Shown piece after piece: positions 8,584-16,566 of a stretch of DNA of 64,000 nt (position 1 is its first letter; every line of letters starts with the position of its first letter). This stretch comes from an uncultured Candidatus Melainabacteria bacterium (GTDB lineage Bacteria > Cyanobacteriota > Vampirovibrionia > Gastranaerophilales > Gastranaerophilaceae). The notes under the pieces are model-generated. The model searched no databases. It worked only from the letters and a program-made list of their open reading frames with translations, and was not told the origin of the DNA. Both the position numbers and the translations under genes were made by a program. The DNA lies in assembly GCA_934754655.1 (NCBI GenBank), contig CAKVIC010000005.1, forward strand, positions 42,767 through 106,766. Reading direction: 5' to 3'.

Positions 8584-9198
8584 TTATTTAACAGTTGAAT
8601 CCGCTACTAAAGGCTTTTCGACATTTTCTTTTGCATTTTCTTTTACTTTTTCTTTAGGATCACTTAAACCAAAAGCTTTAAGCATTGGATGAATTAAAGG
8701 CATTGATATCAATGGTGATAAAATTGCAAGCCCAAAAACAGAGCCTATAATTGAACTTAAATCAATAATACCTTTTCCTAAATTTTCATTAATTTTATCT
8801 TTAGTAATTTTATCTTTATCTTTTAGACCTAATTTTTCATTAATTTCTTTGATTTTTGCAAATTTTTCAAGATCTTTTAATTTTAAATATTCATCAAATT
8901 TTGCCGGTGTTTCAAAAGCTTTTAATACAGCTTCATCTTTAAAAACTTTTCTTGCCATTGCAAACGCACTCTTTTTAAAAACAGGAATAATTAATGCTAA
9001 ATAAAGCGATAAACAAATTAATTGATATAAAAATTCTTTCGTTGCAGAATATTTTTTTGTATTCTTATCAATGTTATTGTCCGCAAGTATAAAAGACGGT
9101 CTACCTGCTGCTTTTAACATCGTTTCTACCGAAACTTGTGAAACCGTGTTTTGTGAAACTCTATAAATTGCAGGATTTGCTAAAATGTTACCTATCAT
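8584..9198 (-). CDS. Small membrane protein, paralogue of the upstream gene
   Basis: Unknown 204-residue protein. It shares with the gene just upstream a pattern RP-x(5)-D-x(5,6)-TKKY-x-A-x(2)-E (here GRPSFILADNN then NTKKYSATKEF), so the two look like diverged tandem paralogues. Hydrophobic segments at about 57-72 and 145-172 suggest one or two membrane helices; between them is a Lys/Glu-rich helical stretch (residues ~75-135). The start ATG overlaps the upstream stop by four bases (ATGA), indicating translational coupling. It converges with the gene at 7101-8573, with only 10 bp between them. Confidence 0.65.
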   Translation of the reverse strand: MIGNILANPAIYRVSQNTVSQVSVETMLKAAGRPSFILADNNIDKNTKKYSATKEFLYQLICLSLYLALIIPVFKKSAFAMARKVFKDEAVLKAFETPAKFDEYLKLKDLEKFAKIKEINEKLGLKDKDKITKDKINENLGKGIIDLSSIIGSVFGLAILSPLISMPLIHPMLKAFGLSDPKEKVKENAKENVEKPLVADSTVK

Positions 9199-9728
9199 AT
9201 TCTTACCCCGCTATTCATTGGCATTGAGTATATATTATTTGTATAAAGTTTGTTATTAATATAATTTTTGTTCAAAGATTTACCCTTAAAAGTTACTTCT
9301 TTATTTTCAATATTAAGTTTATTTTCACTTTGTTTAATATCTTTTTTACCTTTTTTAAAAATTTTATCAGTAAAAGGTTTTACAGTCACTGAACATAACG
9401 CCGGAATAATTAATAATGCGGCGGTACAAACTCCAATAAACATCATATTGGCTCTCGCAATAGGTTGTTTCACCGGATCTTTTACTAATTTAGAAGCTTT
9501 ACCTGCAAGTTCGCCACAAGCCCAATAAGTAGGAATTGCAATAACTTCTGTTAAGCCTTCTCTTAGTGCTGCATATTTTTTTGTTTCAGGAGGTTCTTTT
9601 TTGTCGGTCATTGTTATTATTGGACGGAATATACCTTTTGTAGCAGCTATCGCCATTACTACATAAGTCGGTTTATTATTTCGTCCGAGTGATTCACAAA
9701 TTTTCTTTAGTTGATTCGCTAATGACAT
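9195..9728 (-). CDS. Small membrane protein with C-terminal FKG motif
   Basis: Unknown 177-residue protein, first gene of a two-gene operon. It has the RP-x-D-x-TKKY-x-A-x-RE pattern (FRPIITMTDKK then TKKYAALREGL) shared with its downstream paralogue, and hydrophobic helices at about 60-80 and 95-115. Unlike the other tagged proteins, its VTFKG motif (residues 145-149) lies near the C-terminus, followed by an Asn/Tyr-rich tail. The same TKKY/RE region loosely resembles the DK-x-ELRE-x-(T)-[KR]D block of the 546/547-residue paralogues at 27588-30903. Function unknown. Confidence 0.65.
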   Translation of the reverse strand: MSLANQLKKICESLGRNNKPTYVVMAIAATKGIFRPIITMTDKKEPPETKKYAALREGLTEVIAIPTYWACGELAGKASKLVKDPVKQPIARANMMFIGVCTAALLIIPALCSVTVKPFTDKIFKKGKKDIKQSENKLNIENKEVTFKGKSLNKNYINNKLYTNNIYSMPMNSGVRI

Positions 9729-9845
9729 TCTTTTTTCCTGTCTGAAACTTTATTTAAACTAGTGACATAATTCATGCTTCGCCTTTAGTTTAAAAACAGC
9801 TAAAAATTATTTTTGCTATTTATACGATTAAATGTTTACGATTGT

Positions 9846-10217
9846 TTACAAAAACATTTCATGTGTTTTTATGATTGAGTATATCTCATTCAGTCGTTGG
9901 GCATTATTTTTGTACCACCAACCTAATAATACTTCAAAAGCTGTAGCTTGTCTATAATCAATTTGAATGTGGCGTCGTCCGATTGGTATAGGTAAATTAC
10001 GCGCACGCCGTGCGATTTCAAGCTCTTCGTCGGTTAATTGTGGCGTAATAAAATTTAACATTTCTTTTTGAAATTTAGCATTTACTCTATCTGTTGTTAT
10101 TTTATGCAAAATTTTAGAATTAGAAGTCTTTAATATTGTATAATCTCTAACAAAAACTTCCCAAATTGCATCGCCTATATGAGCGTAATTTCTTAAACAT
10201 AAATTTTCATTTGCCAT
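9846..10217 (-). CDS. mrnC: Mini-ribonuclease 3 (MrnC)
   Basis: Mini-RNase III is an RNase III-like nuclease without a dsRNA-binding domain; in Bacillus it matures 23S rRNA. The 123-residue product has the family features: NYAHIGDAIWEVFVRDY with the catalytic acidic residues, a central RVNAKFQKEML helix and EIARRARN followed by YRQATAFEVLLGWWY. The open frame extends two codons upstream to a TTG, but I use the ATG. An extended -10 (TGATATAAT, with TATAAT at 10224-10229) ends six bases before this ATG, so the transcript is probably leaderless. Confidence 0.92.
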   Translation of the reverse strand: MANENLCLRNYAHIGDAIWEVFVRDYTILKTSNSKILHKITTDRVNAKFQKEMLNFITPQLTDEELEIARRARNLPIPIGRRHIQIDYRQATAFEVLLGWWYKNNAQRLNEIYSIIKTHEMFL

Positions 10218-10344
10218 AGGCAAATTATATCACAAATGATTGTTTTAAAAATATTTTAATAACATAATCCAAGATAAAAAGTTGACTCACTTTTCTTTTA
10301 CTTGTAAACTGAAAATATACTAAAATTTAAAAATGGAGAGTTAA

Positions 10345-11712
10345 ATGAGTGACGAAGCTTTAAAAAAGTTCACGGTAGCTAAATTTATAAGTTTTGCTAT
10401 CGGTTTTTTTGGATTACAATTTGCTTGGCAAATGAGAATTATTTTGTCAGGGCCAGTGACAGAATCTTTAGGAGCTTCACCATTTATATTTGGCTTAATT
10501 TGGCTTGCTGGACCTTTTACGGGAATGGTGGTACAACCCCTTATCGGAGCGCTTTCTGATAAGACAAGAACAGCATTTGGGCGTCGTCGTCCTTATCTTA
10601 TTGGGGGGGCAATTTTATCCGCAATAGCACTTTGGGCATTTCCAAATTCTGAAAATATTGTAAATTGGATTTCGCAAACTTTGCATGTTTCATTACCGGC
10701 TCTTTCTGCATTATTTTTTGCGGCTGTTATGATTTGGATTCTTGATGCCTGTGTTAATATTGCACAAGGCCCTTATAGAGCTTTGGTTCCAGATGTTGTG
10801 CCTGTAGAACAACACTCTGTTGCAAATTCTTATATAAGCTTAGCCATAGGGCTAGGTTCGGTTGTCGCCGCAGGTACGGCTCCTTTGTTAAAATGGGCGT
10901 TTAATTTTCAAATGTCAATAAATGCTCAATTTATAATGGCTGCGCTTGCGTTCTTATTAGGTATGATTTGGACATGTATTACAATAAAAGAACATAAAAT
11001 TGAACAAAAAGATAAACCGGAAGAAAAATTTAATTTTATTCAATCTATGAAAGAATTTTTTGCACTTTCTCCTGAAGTTGGAAAAATTTGTTGGATGCAA
11101 TTTTTTACTTGGATTGGAACAATGTGTATGATGATTTATTTTACACAATATTCAATACACACAGTTTTTGGGGTTCCAGACTTGTCAAATGTTACAGACT
11201 CTGTTGCAAAATCTTTTGACAATGCAGTGCTTGCCGGAACAAATTTTTCATCGGTTTGTTTTTCAATATTTAATTTAATTTGTTTTATAACAGCAGTACC
11301 AATTGGAATTTTGTCTGTTAAATATGGTAATAAAAAAATACATGTTATTTCAATGCTTTTAATGGCTTTTGCATTTGCAGGCATGGCATTAACAACTAAT
11401 ACGAAATTAATCGCAGTGTTAATGGGAATATCTGGTATTGGCTGGGCAAGTATTTGTGCATTGCCTTTTGCAATGCTTTCTCAGTATATAAAACAAGGAA
11501 AAGAAGGATCTGTAATGGGTATTTTTAATATATTTATAGCAGGTCCTCAAGTTTTTGTTTGTACATTGGTTTCTTGGTTTATAAATAAATGTGCATTTTC
11601 AATAAACGGTAACATAAATTATCATTGGGAATATACATTTGTAATTGGTGCAATTTGCTTAATTGTGGCATCACTAATTGCTCTAAAAGTAAAACCAAAA
11701 GAAAATTATTAA
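10345..11712 (+). CDS. MFS sugar transporter, SLC45/sucrose-transporter-like
   Basis: A 455-residue polytopic membrane protein with about 12 hydrophobic helices. The loop after helix 2-3, SDKTRTAFGRRRPYLIGG, is the signature of the SLC45/plant sucrose transporter branch of the major facilitator superfamily, and FQFAWQM-like residues in helix 1 and QGPYRALVPD in helix 4 fit. Such proteins usually bring in di- or oligosaccharides with protons; the substrate cannot be read from the sequence. Shine-Dalgarno GGAGAG lies before the ATG. It is monocistronic, ended by a strong hairpin terminator. Confidence 0.85.
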   Translation: MSDEALKKFTVAKFISFAIGFFGLQFAWQMRIILSGPVTESLGASPFIFGLIWLAGPFTGMVVQPLIGALSDKTRTAFGRRRPYLIGGAILSAIALWAFPNSENIVNWISQTLHVSLPALSALFFAAVMIWILDACVNIAQGPYRALVPDVVPVEQHSVANSYISLAIGLGSVVAAGTAPLLKWAFNFQMSINAQFIMAALAFLLGMIWTCITIKEHKIEQKDKPEEKFNFIQSMKEFFALSPEVGKICWMQFFTWIGTMCMMIYFTQYSIHTVFGVPDLSNVTDSVAKSFDNAVLAGTNFSSVCFSIFNLICFITAVPIGILSVKYGNKKIHVISMLLMAFAFAGMALTTNTKLIAVLMGISGIGWASICALPFAMLSQYIKQGKEGSVMGIFNIFIAGPQVFVCTLVSWFINKCAFSINGNINYHWEYTFVIGAICLIVASLIALKVKPKENY

Positions 11713-11737
11713 TTACACTGAAATTTTTATAAATATA

Positions 11738-11764
11738 AAAAAGACTCTCAAAAGAGAGTCTTTT
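11738..11764. terminator. Bidirectional hairpin terminator
   Basis: AAAAGACTCTC, loop AAAA, GAGAGTCTTTT. It lies between the plus-strand transporter and the minus-strand tRNA-Gln, and its A and T flanks allow it to end transcripts from both sides. Confidence 0.88.
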
Positions 11765-11767
11765 AAT

Positions 11768-11843
11768 TGGCTGGGACGGAAGGATTCGAACCTCCGAGAT
11801 GGCTGGACCAAAACCAGCTGCCTTACCACTTGGCGACGTCCCA
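11768..11843 (-). tRNA. tRNA-Gln (anticodon TTG), CCA encoded
   Basis: The reverse complement folds as a complete cloverleaf: acceptor TGGGACG paired with CGTCCCA, discriminator G followed by a genome-encoded CCA, T-arm GGTTCGAATCC, and anticodon arm CTGGT-TTTGGTC-type with anticodon TTG. Its promoter is at 11859-11886. Confidence 0.93.
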
Positions 11844-11858
11844 TCAGGGTACATATCT

Positions 11859-11886
11859 ATAATAAAATATCAAGCTGTTTTGTCAA
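11859..11886 (-). promoter_or_regulatory. Housekeeping promoter of tRNA-Gln
   Basis: On the minus strand, TTGACA (11881-11886), 16-bp spacer, TATTAT (11859-11864), ending 15 bp before the tRNA 5' end. A standard vegetative sigma-70-type promoter. Confidence 0.75.
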
Positions 11887-11893
11887 GTAATAT

Positions 11894-11924
11894 TTAAAAA
11901 AAATCTAATCTTGCGATTAGATTT
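11894..11924 (-). terminator. Terminator of the Gly/Met-rich protein gene
   Basis: Read on the minus strand: AAATCTAATC, loop GCAA, GATTAGATTT, followed by a run of T. It lies 95 bp past the stop of the 12019-12996 gene. Confidence 0.85.
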
Positions 11925-12018
11925 AATAAAAATAAGGTTATTTATAAATTATTTAAGGTTATATGTTTAATTTTTTCGCATTAATACTAATATATCTACA
12001 CACGCGTATCAGCGAAAA

Positions 12019-12996
12019 TTACCAAAATAGTTTTGAATCAGGTGCAAAAGCACTTAGTAAACCAGTAGCAATTGCAACTATTGGAGCAGCTTTACCAAAA
12101 CCACGCATTAGAGTTTTATTACCTTTAGTCATTTTGAATGCACAAACTTCTCTAACTTTTTCAGATGGAATGGCTTTACCCATCAATGATAACAAACTAC
12201 CTAAGCCTAAACAAGCAGCACCACCAATCAATGCGCCTCTTATACCACTAGCAAAAGAGCCTGTAACTTTACCTAAGATTTTATGACGGTGTTCCGCATG
12301 AGGAGCTTTAATATCTTGTCCAAAACAATGATTTAAAATTTCTTCTGTTGTCATATCAGATTCACCCGGATTGTAACGAGAATTAAAACCTGCTTCAAAT
12401 GCACCATTACCTGCAGCCTTAATGTCAGCCTCTAAATCTCTACCTGTGAATTGTGTATAATAAGATCTAACGGCGTGAGCTAATTGACCTTCTGAATTTG
12501 CATCGTTATATTTTTTTAATTCTTCACCATGAGTTTTCAACACGGCACTTTTGTAAGCATCAAATTTGTCACAAATATCACGTGAGTTGCCTGCTAAAAT
12601 TGCTGCTTGTAATCTCCTTGCTGATTCACCTATGTCACCACCAATGAAGTTTTTTGCAGCACTTGTATTCAATGCTGATTCATAAGCTTCTAAATTAACA
12701 TTGTTTAATTCTTTTTGATAATTACTATCATGATGAAGCTCGTTAATTTTGCGCTCATGCATATATTCATCTCGTTTTCTTTGAAAATCTAGCATTCTAT
12801 CTAAATAAGCTGTTGGGTTGTACATCCCCATACCCATTCCATAAGGGCTGCCATAACCCATTCCACTCATATCATATCCCATTCCATAAGGGTTACTGTA
12901 TAAGCCATTTCCTCCAAATATACCATAAGGATCTGAACCCATACCTTGCATTCCCATAAAATTGATTGGATATGTTGCTGAAAAACCACCAGCCAT
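12019..12996 (-). CDS. Tagged Gly/Met/Tyr-rich protein with C-terminal hydrophobic region
   Basis: Unknown 325-residue protein. I start it at the ATG at 12996: the longer frame starts at an ATG whose next bases form the perfect Shine-Dalgarno GGAGG for this one. Residues 11-15 (INFMG) are a variant of the tag found in neighbouring unknown proteins. Residues ~15-65 are a low-complexity repeat of Gly, Met, Tyr, Ser and Pro (MGYGSPYGMGMG). A charged helical middle (about 70-240) follows, then two hydrophobic Gly/Ala-rich helices (~250-275 and ~300-317) around KAIPSEKVREVCAF. It has the GGCAATTTT-type promoter 48 bp upstream and its own terminator. Confidence 0.7.
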   Translation of the reverse strand: MAGGFSATYPINFMGMQGMGSDPYGIFGGNGLYSNPYGMGYDMSGMGYGSPYGMGMGMYNPTAYLDRMLDFQRKRDEYMHERKINELHHDSNYQKELNNVNLEAYESALNTSAAKNFIGGDIGESARRLQAAILAGNSRDICDKFDAYKSAVLKTHGEELKKYNDANSEGQLAHAVRSYYTQFTGRDLEADIKAAGNGAFEAGFNSRYNPGESDMTTEEILNHCFGQDIKAPHAEHRHKILGKVTGSFASGIRGALIGGAACLGLGSLLSLMGKAIPSEKVREVCAFKMTKGNKTLMRGFGKAAPIVAIATGLLSAFAPDSKLFW

Positions 12997-13043
12997 ATTG
13001 ACCTCCATAATTTATTTAATTAACCTATTTTTAACCTTACATA

Positions 13044-13074
13044 TATATAAAGTTTTTTTGTCTGAAAAAATTGC
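13044..13074 (-). promoter_or_regulatory. GCAATTTT-N15-TTTATATA promoter-like motif, copy A
   Basis: On the minus strand: GCAATTTT (13067-13074), exactly 15 bases, TTTATATA (13044-13051). It faces the Gly/Met-rich protein gene, 48 bp away. The same pair with identical spacing occurs at five other sites in the window, four of them before unknown proteins. Confidence 0.65.
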
Positions 13075-13143
13075 TTTTTTTGTTAAAAATATTTACAAAA
13101 CTTAACATGAAAATAACGGACGAAATCTGTTTAGAAGTAAAAT

Positions 13144-13389
13144 TTATTTGCTATTTGTAACTTTTGATAAAATGTCAATCCCTTCGACTGTGCCAAGCAC
13201 GAAAACTCCTAATTTAGAGGGTTCTGTTAATGAGCTTGCTATTAAAGTCCCAAACTTGTTACCTTCAAAAACTTTTGCTTTTATACAATTAAAATTTGTT
13301 TTTGTGTGAATAATACTTTTAATATTTGTATCAATATAAACTTGCTTTATATTATATATTAAAGCTAAACGCTTGTTGCAATATAAATA
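13144..13389 (-). pseudogene. Remnant of a gene with VEGIDILS motif
   Basis: The minus strand is open for 82 codons without a usable start codon, ending in SKLGVFVLGTVEGIDILSK and a stop. The block LG-[TA]-VEGIDILS recurs in the chimeric frame at 56839-57165, where it continues into a glycine-rich C-terminus. This fragment seems to hold the N-terminal side of that family and the other the C-terminal side. No intact copy is in the window. Read as a decayed gene, with moderate to low confidence. Confidence 0.4.
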
Positions 13390-13436
13390 TTAATGTGGGA
13401 TAATTTACTTAGTTAAGGAGTGGAGATTTAGAATTT

Positions 13437-14213
13437 ATGAAAGTTGTAATTTTAGCCGGTGGTCTTGGTACAAGATTATCTGAAGAAACTCGGTTTATTC
13501 CAAAACCCATGGTTGAAATTGGTGGAAAGCCTATTTTATGGCATATAATGAAACTTTATTCTTATTATGGTTTCAATGATTTTATTATTTTAAGTGGCTA
13601 TAAATCACATATTATTAAGGAATATTTTGTGAATTATTATCAAAGATATTCTGATATAACGGTTGATATGCAAAATAATTCAGTAGAAATTCATAAAATG
13701 CAAACGGAGCCTTGGAAAGTTACGATATTGTATACCGGACAAAACACAATGACGGGTGGACGAATAAAGAAAGCTCAACAATATATTGGTAATGAGAGAT
13801 TTTTGTTAACTTATGGTGATGGAATAAGTGATGTTAATATATTAGAAACAATTGATAAACATGAAAAATCAAATAAAATATTAACAATGACAGCTGTTCA
13901 GCTTGCAGGAAGATTTGGAGCTTTAGTAATAAAAGATGATAACATGATAACTTCTTTTATGGAAAAGCCTAAAGGTGACGAAAGTTGGATAAATGGAGGA
14001 TTTTTTGTTTGTGAGCCACAAGTTTTTGATTATATAGAAAATGATGATTCTATAACTTTTGAAAAAGCACCATTAGAAAATATTGCAAAGAATCATCAGT
14101 TAAATGCTTATAAGCATTATGGTTTTTGGAAGCCAATGGATACGTTAAGAGATAAAAATGAATTAACAGATTTATGGGTAAATAATAAAGCTCCTTGGGC
14201 TGTATGGCAATAA
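13437..14213 (+). CDS. rfbF: Glucose-1-phosphate cytidylyltransferase
   Basis: RfbF/DdhA makes CDP-glucose from glucose 1-phosphate and CTP, the entry step to CDP-linked 3,6-dideoxyhexoses. The 258-residue length is standard (257). Visible are the nucleotide-binding start MKVVILAGGLGTRLSEET, the FIPKPMVEIGGKPILWHIM block, LLTYGDGISDVN with the metal-binding Asp, and the C-terminal KHYGFWKPMDTLRDK typical of RfbF. It is the first gene of a nine-gene sugar cluster and is preceded by a Shine-Dalgarno GGAGTGGAG. Confidence 0.95.
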   Translation: MKVVILAGGLGTRLSEETRFIPKPMVEIGGKPILWHIMKLYSYYGFNDFIILSGYKSHIIKEYFVNYYQRYSDITVDMQNNSVEIHKMQTEPWKVTILYTGQNTMTGGRIKKAQQYIGNERFLLTYGDGISDVNILETIDKHEKSNKILTMTAVQLAGRFGALVIKDDNMITSFMEKPKGDESWINGGFFVCEPQVFDYIENDDSITFEKAPLENIAKNHQLNAYKHYGFWKPMDTLRDKNELTDLWVNNKAPWAVWQ

Positions 14214-14229
14214 ATTAATGAGGAATAAA

Positions 14230-15306
14230 ATGAATAGTATTTTAAAAGAAGATTTAGAAAATATTTATGAAAACATAAAAAATTCTGCTGAAAAATTTAA
14301 TGGAAGCAATATTTTTATAACAGGCTGTTGCGGATTTTTAGGGTATTATTTTTTGAATTTTTTTAATACTTATAAAGCAGAATTAAAAATTAAATCAATT
14401 GTTGCTGTTGACAATTTTCAAGTTGGCAAACCTGTGTGGTTAGAGGATTTGCTTAAAGATGGTAATATTGAGTTAGCAGAATTTGACATAGTTGATGGTG
14501 ATTTATCAAAAATTAATTTGGATAAAAATGATTCATTTGTAATTCACATGGCTTCAATTGCTTCTCCGGTTTTTTATAGAAAATATCCAATAAAAACAAT
14601 TGAGGCAAACATTTGGGGCTTAAAAAGATTATTAGATGAATATAAAAATTATTCTTTACGTGGGTTTTTATTTTTTTCGAGTTCAGAAATCTATGGTGAT
14701 CCGACTTCTGAAAATATTCCAACAAAAGAATCTTATCGCGGGAATGTAAATACAATTGGTCCAAGAGCTTGCTATGATGAATCAAAAAGATTTGGAGAAA
14801 CAATCTGTTATGAATATGCAAAAGAATATTCTATGCCAATTGGTATAGCTAGACCTTTTAACAATTACGGTGCAGGCATGAAACTTTGTGATAAAAGAGT
14901 TCCGGCGGATTTTGCAAAAGCGGTTTTAAATAATCAAGATATTGTTATTTTATCTGATGGCAAGCCTACAAGAACTTTTTGTTATATATCAGATGCAATT
15001 TGCGGATATTTAAAGATTTTATTACATGGCAAATTTGATGTATTTAATATAGGCATTGAAAAACCGGAAATTTCAATTTTAGAATTGGCAAATATTTATG
15101 CTCAAAAAGGAAGGAAACTCTTAAATTACTCAGGTTCTGTGCGTTATCAGAAATCTGATGAAAAAAATTATTTAACAGATAATCCAAACAGAAGATGCCC
15201 TGTAATAGAAAAAGCGCGTTCTATTTTGGGGTATAATCCTAAAATTGAGGTCGAAGAAGGGGTTGAAAGATTTTTAAAATTTTTAATAGAACAGGGAGAA
15301 GCATAA
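14230..15306 (+). CDS. NAD-dependent sugar epimerase/dehydratase, UDP-glucuronate decarboxylase-like
   Basis: An extended short-chain dehydrogenase of 358 residues. It has the NAD-binding FITGCCGFLG, an SSSEIYGDP strand, and the block GPRACYDESKRFGET with the catalytic YxxxK, close to the UXS (UDP-xylose synthase) signature; ARPFNNYGAGM corresponds to the UXS nucleotide-binding region. It sits directly before a Ugd-like dehydrogenase, the enzyme that would make UDP-glucuronate. Alternatively it may replace the missing CDP-glucose 4,6-dehydratase (RfbG) of this cluster. I start at 14230, which has Shine-Dalgarno AGGA; the upstream ATG at 14218 overlaps that signal. Confidence 0.85.
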   Translation: MNSILKEDLENIYENIKNSAEKFNGSNIFITGCCGFLGYYFLNFFNTYKAELKIKSIVAVDNFQVGKPVWLEDLLKDGNIELAEFDIVDGDLSKINLDKNDSFVIHMASIASPVFYRKYPIKTIEANIWGLKRLLDEYKNYSLRGFLFFSSSEIYGDPTSENIPTKESYRGNVNTIGPRACYDESKRFGETICYEYAKEYSMPIGIARPFNNYGAGMKLCDKRVPADFAKAVLNNQDIVILSDGKPTRTFCYISDAICGYLKILLHGKFDVFNIGIEKPEISILELANIYAQKGRKLLNYSGSVRYQKSDEKNYLTDNPNRRCPVIEKARSILGYNPKIEVEEGVERFLKFLIEQGEA

Positions 15307-16557
15307 ATGATAACGGTTATTGGCTTGGGTTTTGTTGGTTTGACCACCGCATTAGGATTTAGCGAAAAAGGATTTAAAGTATTTGGCTATGATATCAATA
15401 AAGAAAAAGTTGAACTTATAAAAAATAATCAACTTCCATTTTATGAAAATGGTTTAGATAAGGCTTTAGCTGAAAATTTAGGTAAAAATTTTTGTATTAC
15501 GGAAAATCTAGAATGCGCAATCAAGAATTCCGAAGTGGTATTTTTGTGTGTAGGAACACCTTCTGATGAAAATGGGCATGCGGATTTAAAATATATAAAA
15601 TCGGCTTTGAAAGAAATTTTAAAATATATAAATAAAAATGAAAAAAAAGTTGTTGTCACGAAATCAACAATTCCGCCTGCTACAACGCAAAACGAAATAA
15701 TTCCATATATTAATTCTTTGGGATTTGAAGTAGGGAAAAATATTTTTGTGGCAAATAATCCAGAATTTTTACGAGAGGGTTTTGCGTGGGAAGATTTTAT
15801 ATCACCGGATAGAATTGTTATCGGAGCAGAAGATAATTTTACTGAAAAAACTTTGAGAAAAATTTATGAAGTATTTAATGTTCCGATTCATATTGTTTCT
15901 TTAAATACCGGAGAGTTTATAAAATATTTATCTAACACTTTTTTATCAACTTTGATAAGTTATTCAAATGAAATGTCCATGATTGCGGATTCAATAGGAA
16001 ATATTGATATAAAATCTGCATTTAAAATTTTCCATGAGGATAAACGTTGGTTTGGCAACCCTGCCGGCATGAAAAGTTATGCATATCCTGGTTGTGGTTT
16101 TGGTGGGTATTGTTTGCCAAAAGATACGCAGGCATTAGTAAAACGCGCGGAAGATTTTGGCTATAAATCAAAAATCTTATCAGAGGTTTTGAATGTTAAT
16201 TCAGAAATCAAACCTCATTGGATAGAAAAAATTAAGTCGAGTATTAATAATGATGCTAAAATTGCAGTATTGGGATTATCATTTAAGCCAGAATCAGATG
16301 ATATTCGCCAAACTCCGGCTTTAGAAATTTTAAATTTACTTATAGAAAATGGTTATAAAAAAATTGTTGCTTATGACCCTTTAGCAAATGAACTATTTGA
16401 TAAAAAATATCATTTACCGATAGAATACGCAGATTCAATGGAATCAGCAATCAAAGATGTTGAAAATGTTATTATATTAACGGGTTGGAAAGAATTTATT
16501 GAAAAGAAAGATTTGTTAAAAAATAAAACAGTTTTTGATATGCGATATGTTTTGTAG
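15307..16557 (+). CDS. UDP-glucose/GDP-mannose dehydrogenase family protein (Ugd-like)
   Basis: A 416-residue nucleotide-sugar dehydrogenase that oxidises C6 of a nucleotide hexose to a uronate in two NAD-dependent steps. It has the Rossmann start VIGLGFVGLTTALGF, CVGTPSDENG, KSTIPPATT, NPEFLREGFAWEDF, the catalytic Cys in PGCGFGGYCLPKD and the C-terminal LGLSFKPESDDIRQTPA. The start abuts the preceding stop with no gap. Together with the UXS-like SDR it could supply UDP-glucuronate and UDP-xylose or 4-keto-pentose; the nucleotide carrier is not certain. Confidence 0.88.
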   Translation: MITVIGLGFVGLTTALGFSEKGFKVFGYDINKEKVELIKNNQLPFYENGLDKALAENLGKNFCITENLECAIKNSEVVFLCVGTPSDENGHADLKYIKSALKEILKYINKNEKKVVVTKSTIPPATTQNEIIPYINSLGFEVGKNIFVANNPEFLREGFAWEDFISPDRIVIGAEDNFTEKTLRKIYEVFNVPIHIVSLNTGEFIKYLSNTFLSTLISYSNEMSMIADSIGNIDIKSAFKIFHEDKRWFGNPAGMKSYAYPGCGFGGYCLPKDTQALVKRAEDFGYKSKILSEVLNVNSEIKPHWIEKIKSSINNDAKIAVLGLSFKPESDDIRQTPALEILNLLIENGYKKIVAYDPLANELFDKKYHLPIEYADSMESAIKDVENVIILTGWKEFIEKKDLLKNKTVFDMRYVL

Positions 16558-16566
16558 GAGAAAATA

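Noticed and set aside
9729..9845. GGCAATTTT-type promoter before the 9195-9728 gene
   Set aside because: AAGGCGAAGC followed by GTTTAAAT has a similar layout but the upstream half does not match.
11579..11854. Minus-strand frame overlapping the transporter end and tRNA-Gln
   Set aside because: It reads through a tRNA gene and a terminator, giving the typical tRNA-derived peptide SGKAAGFGPAISEVRILPSQP.
13044..13080. Sigma-28-like TAAAGTTTT...GAAAAAATTGC on the plus strand
   Set aside because: The spacing to TTGC is wrong for sigma-28 and it points to no nearby gene; read on the minus strand it fits the GGCAATTTT motif and faces a gene.
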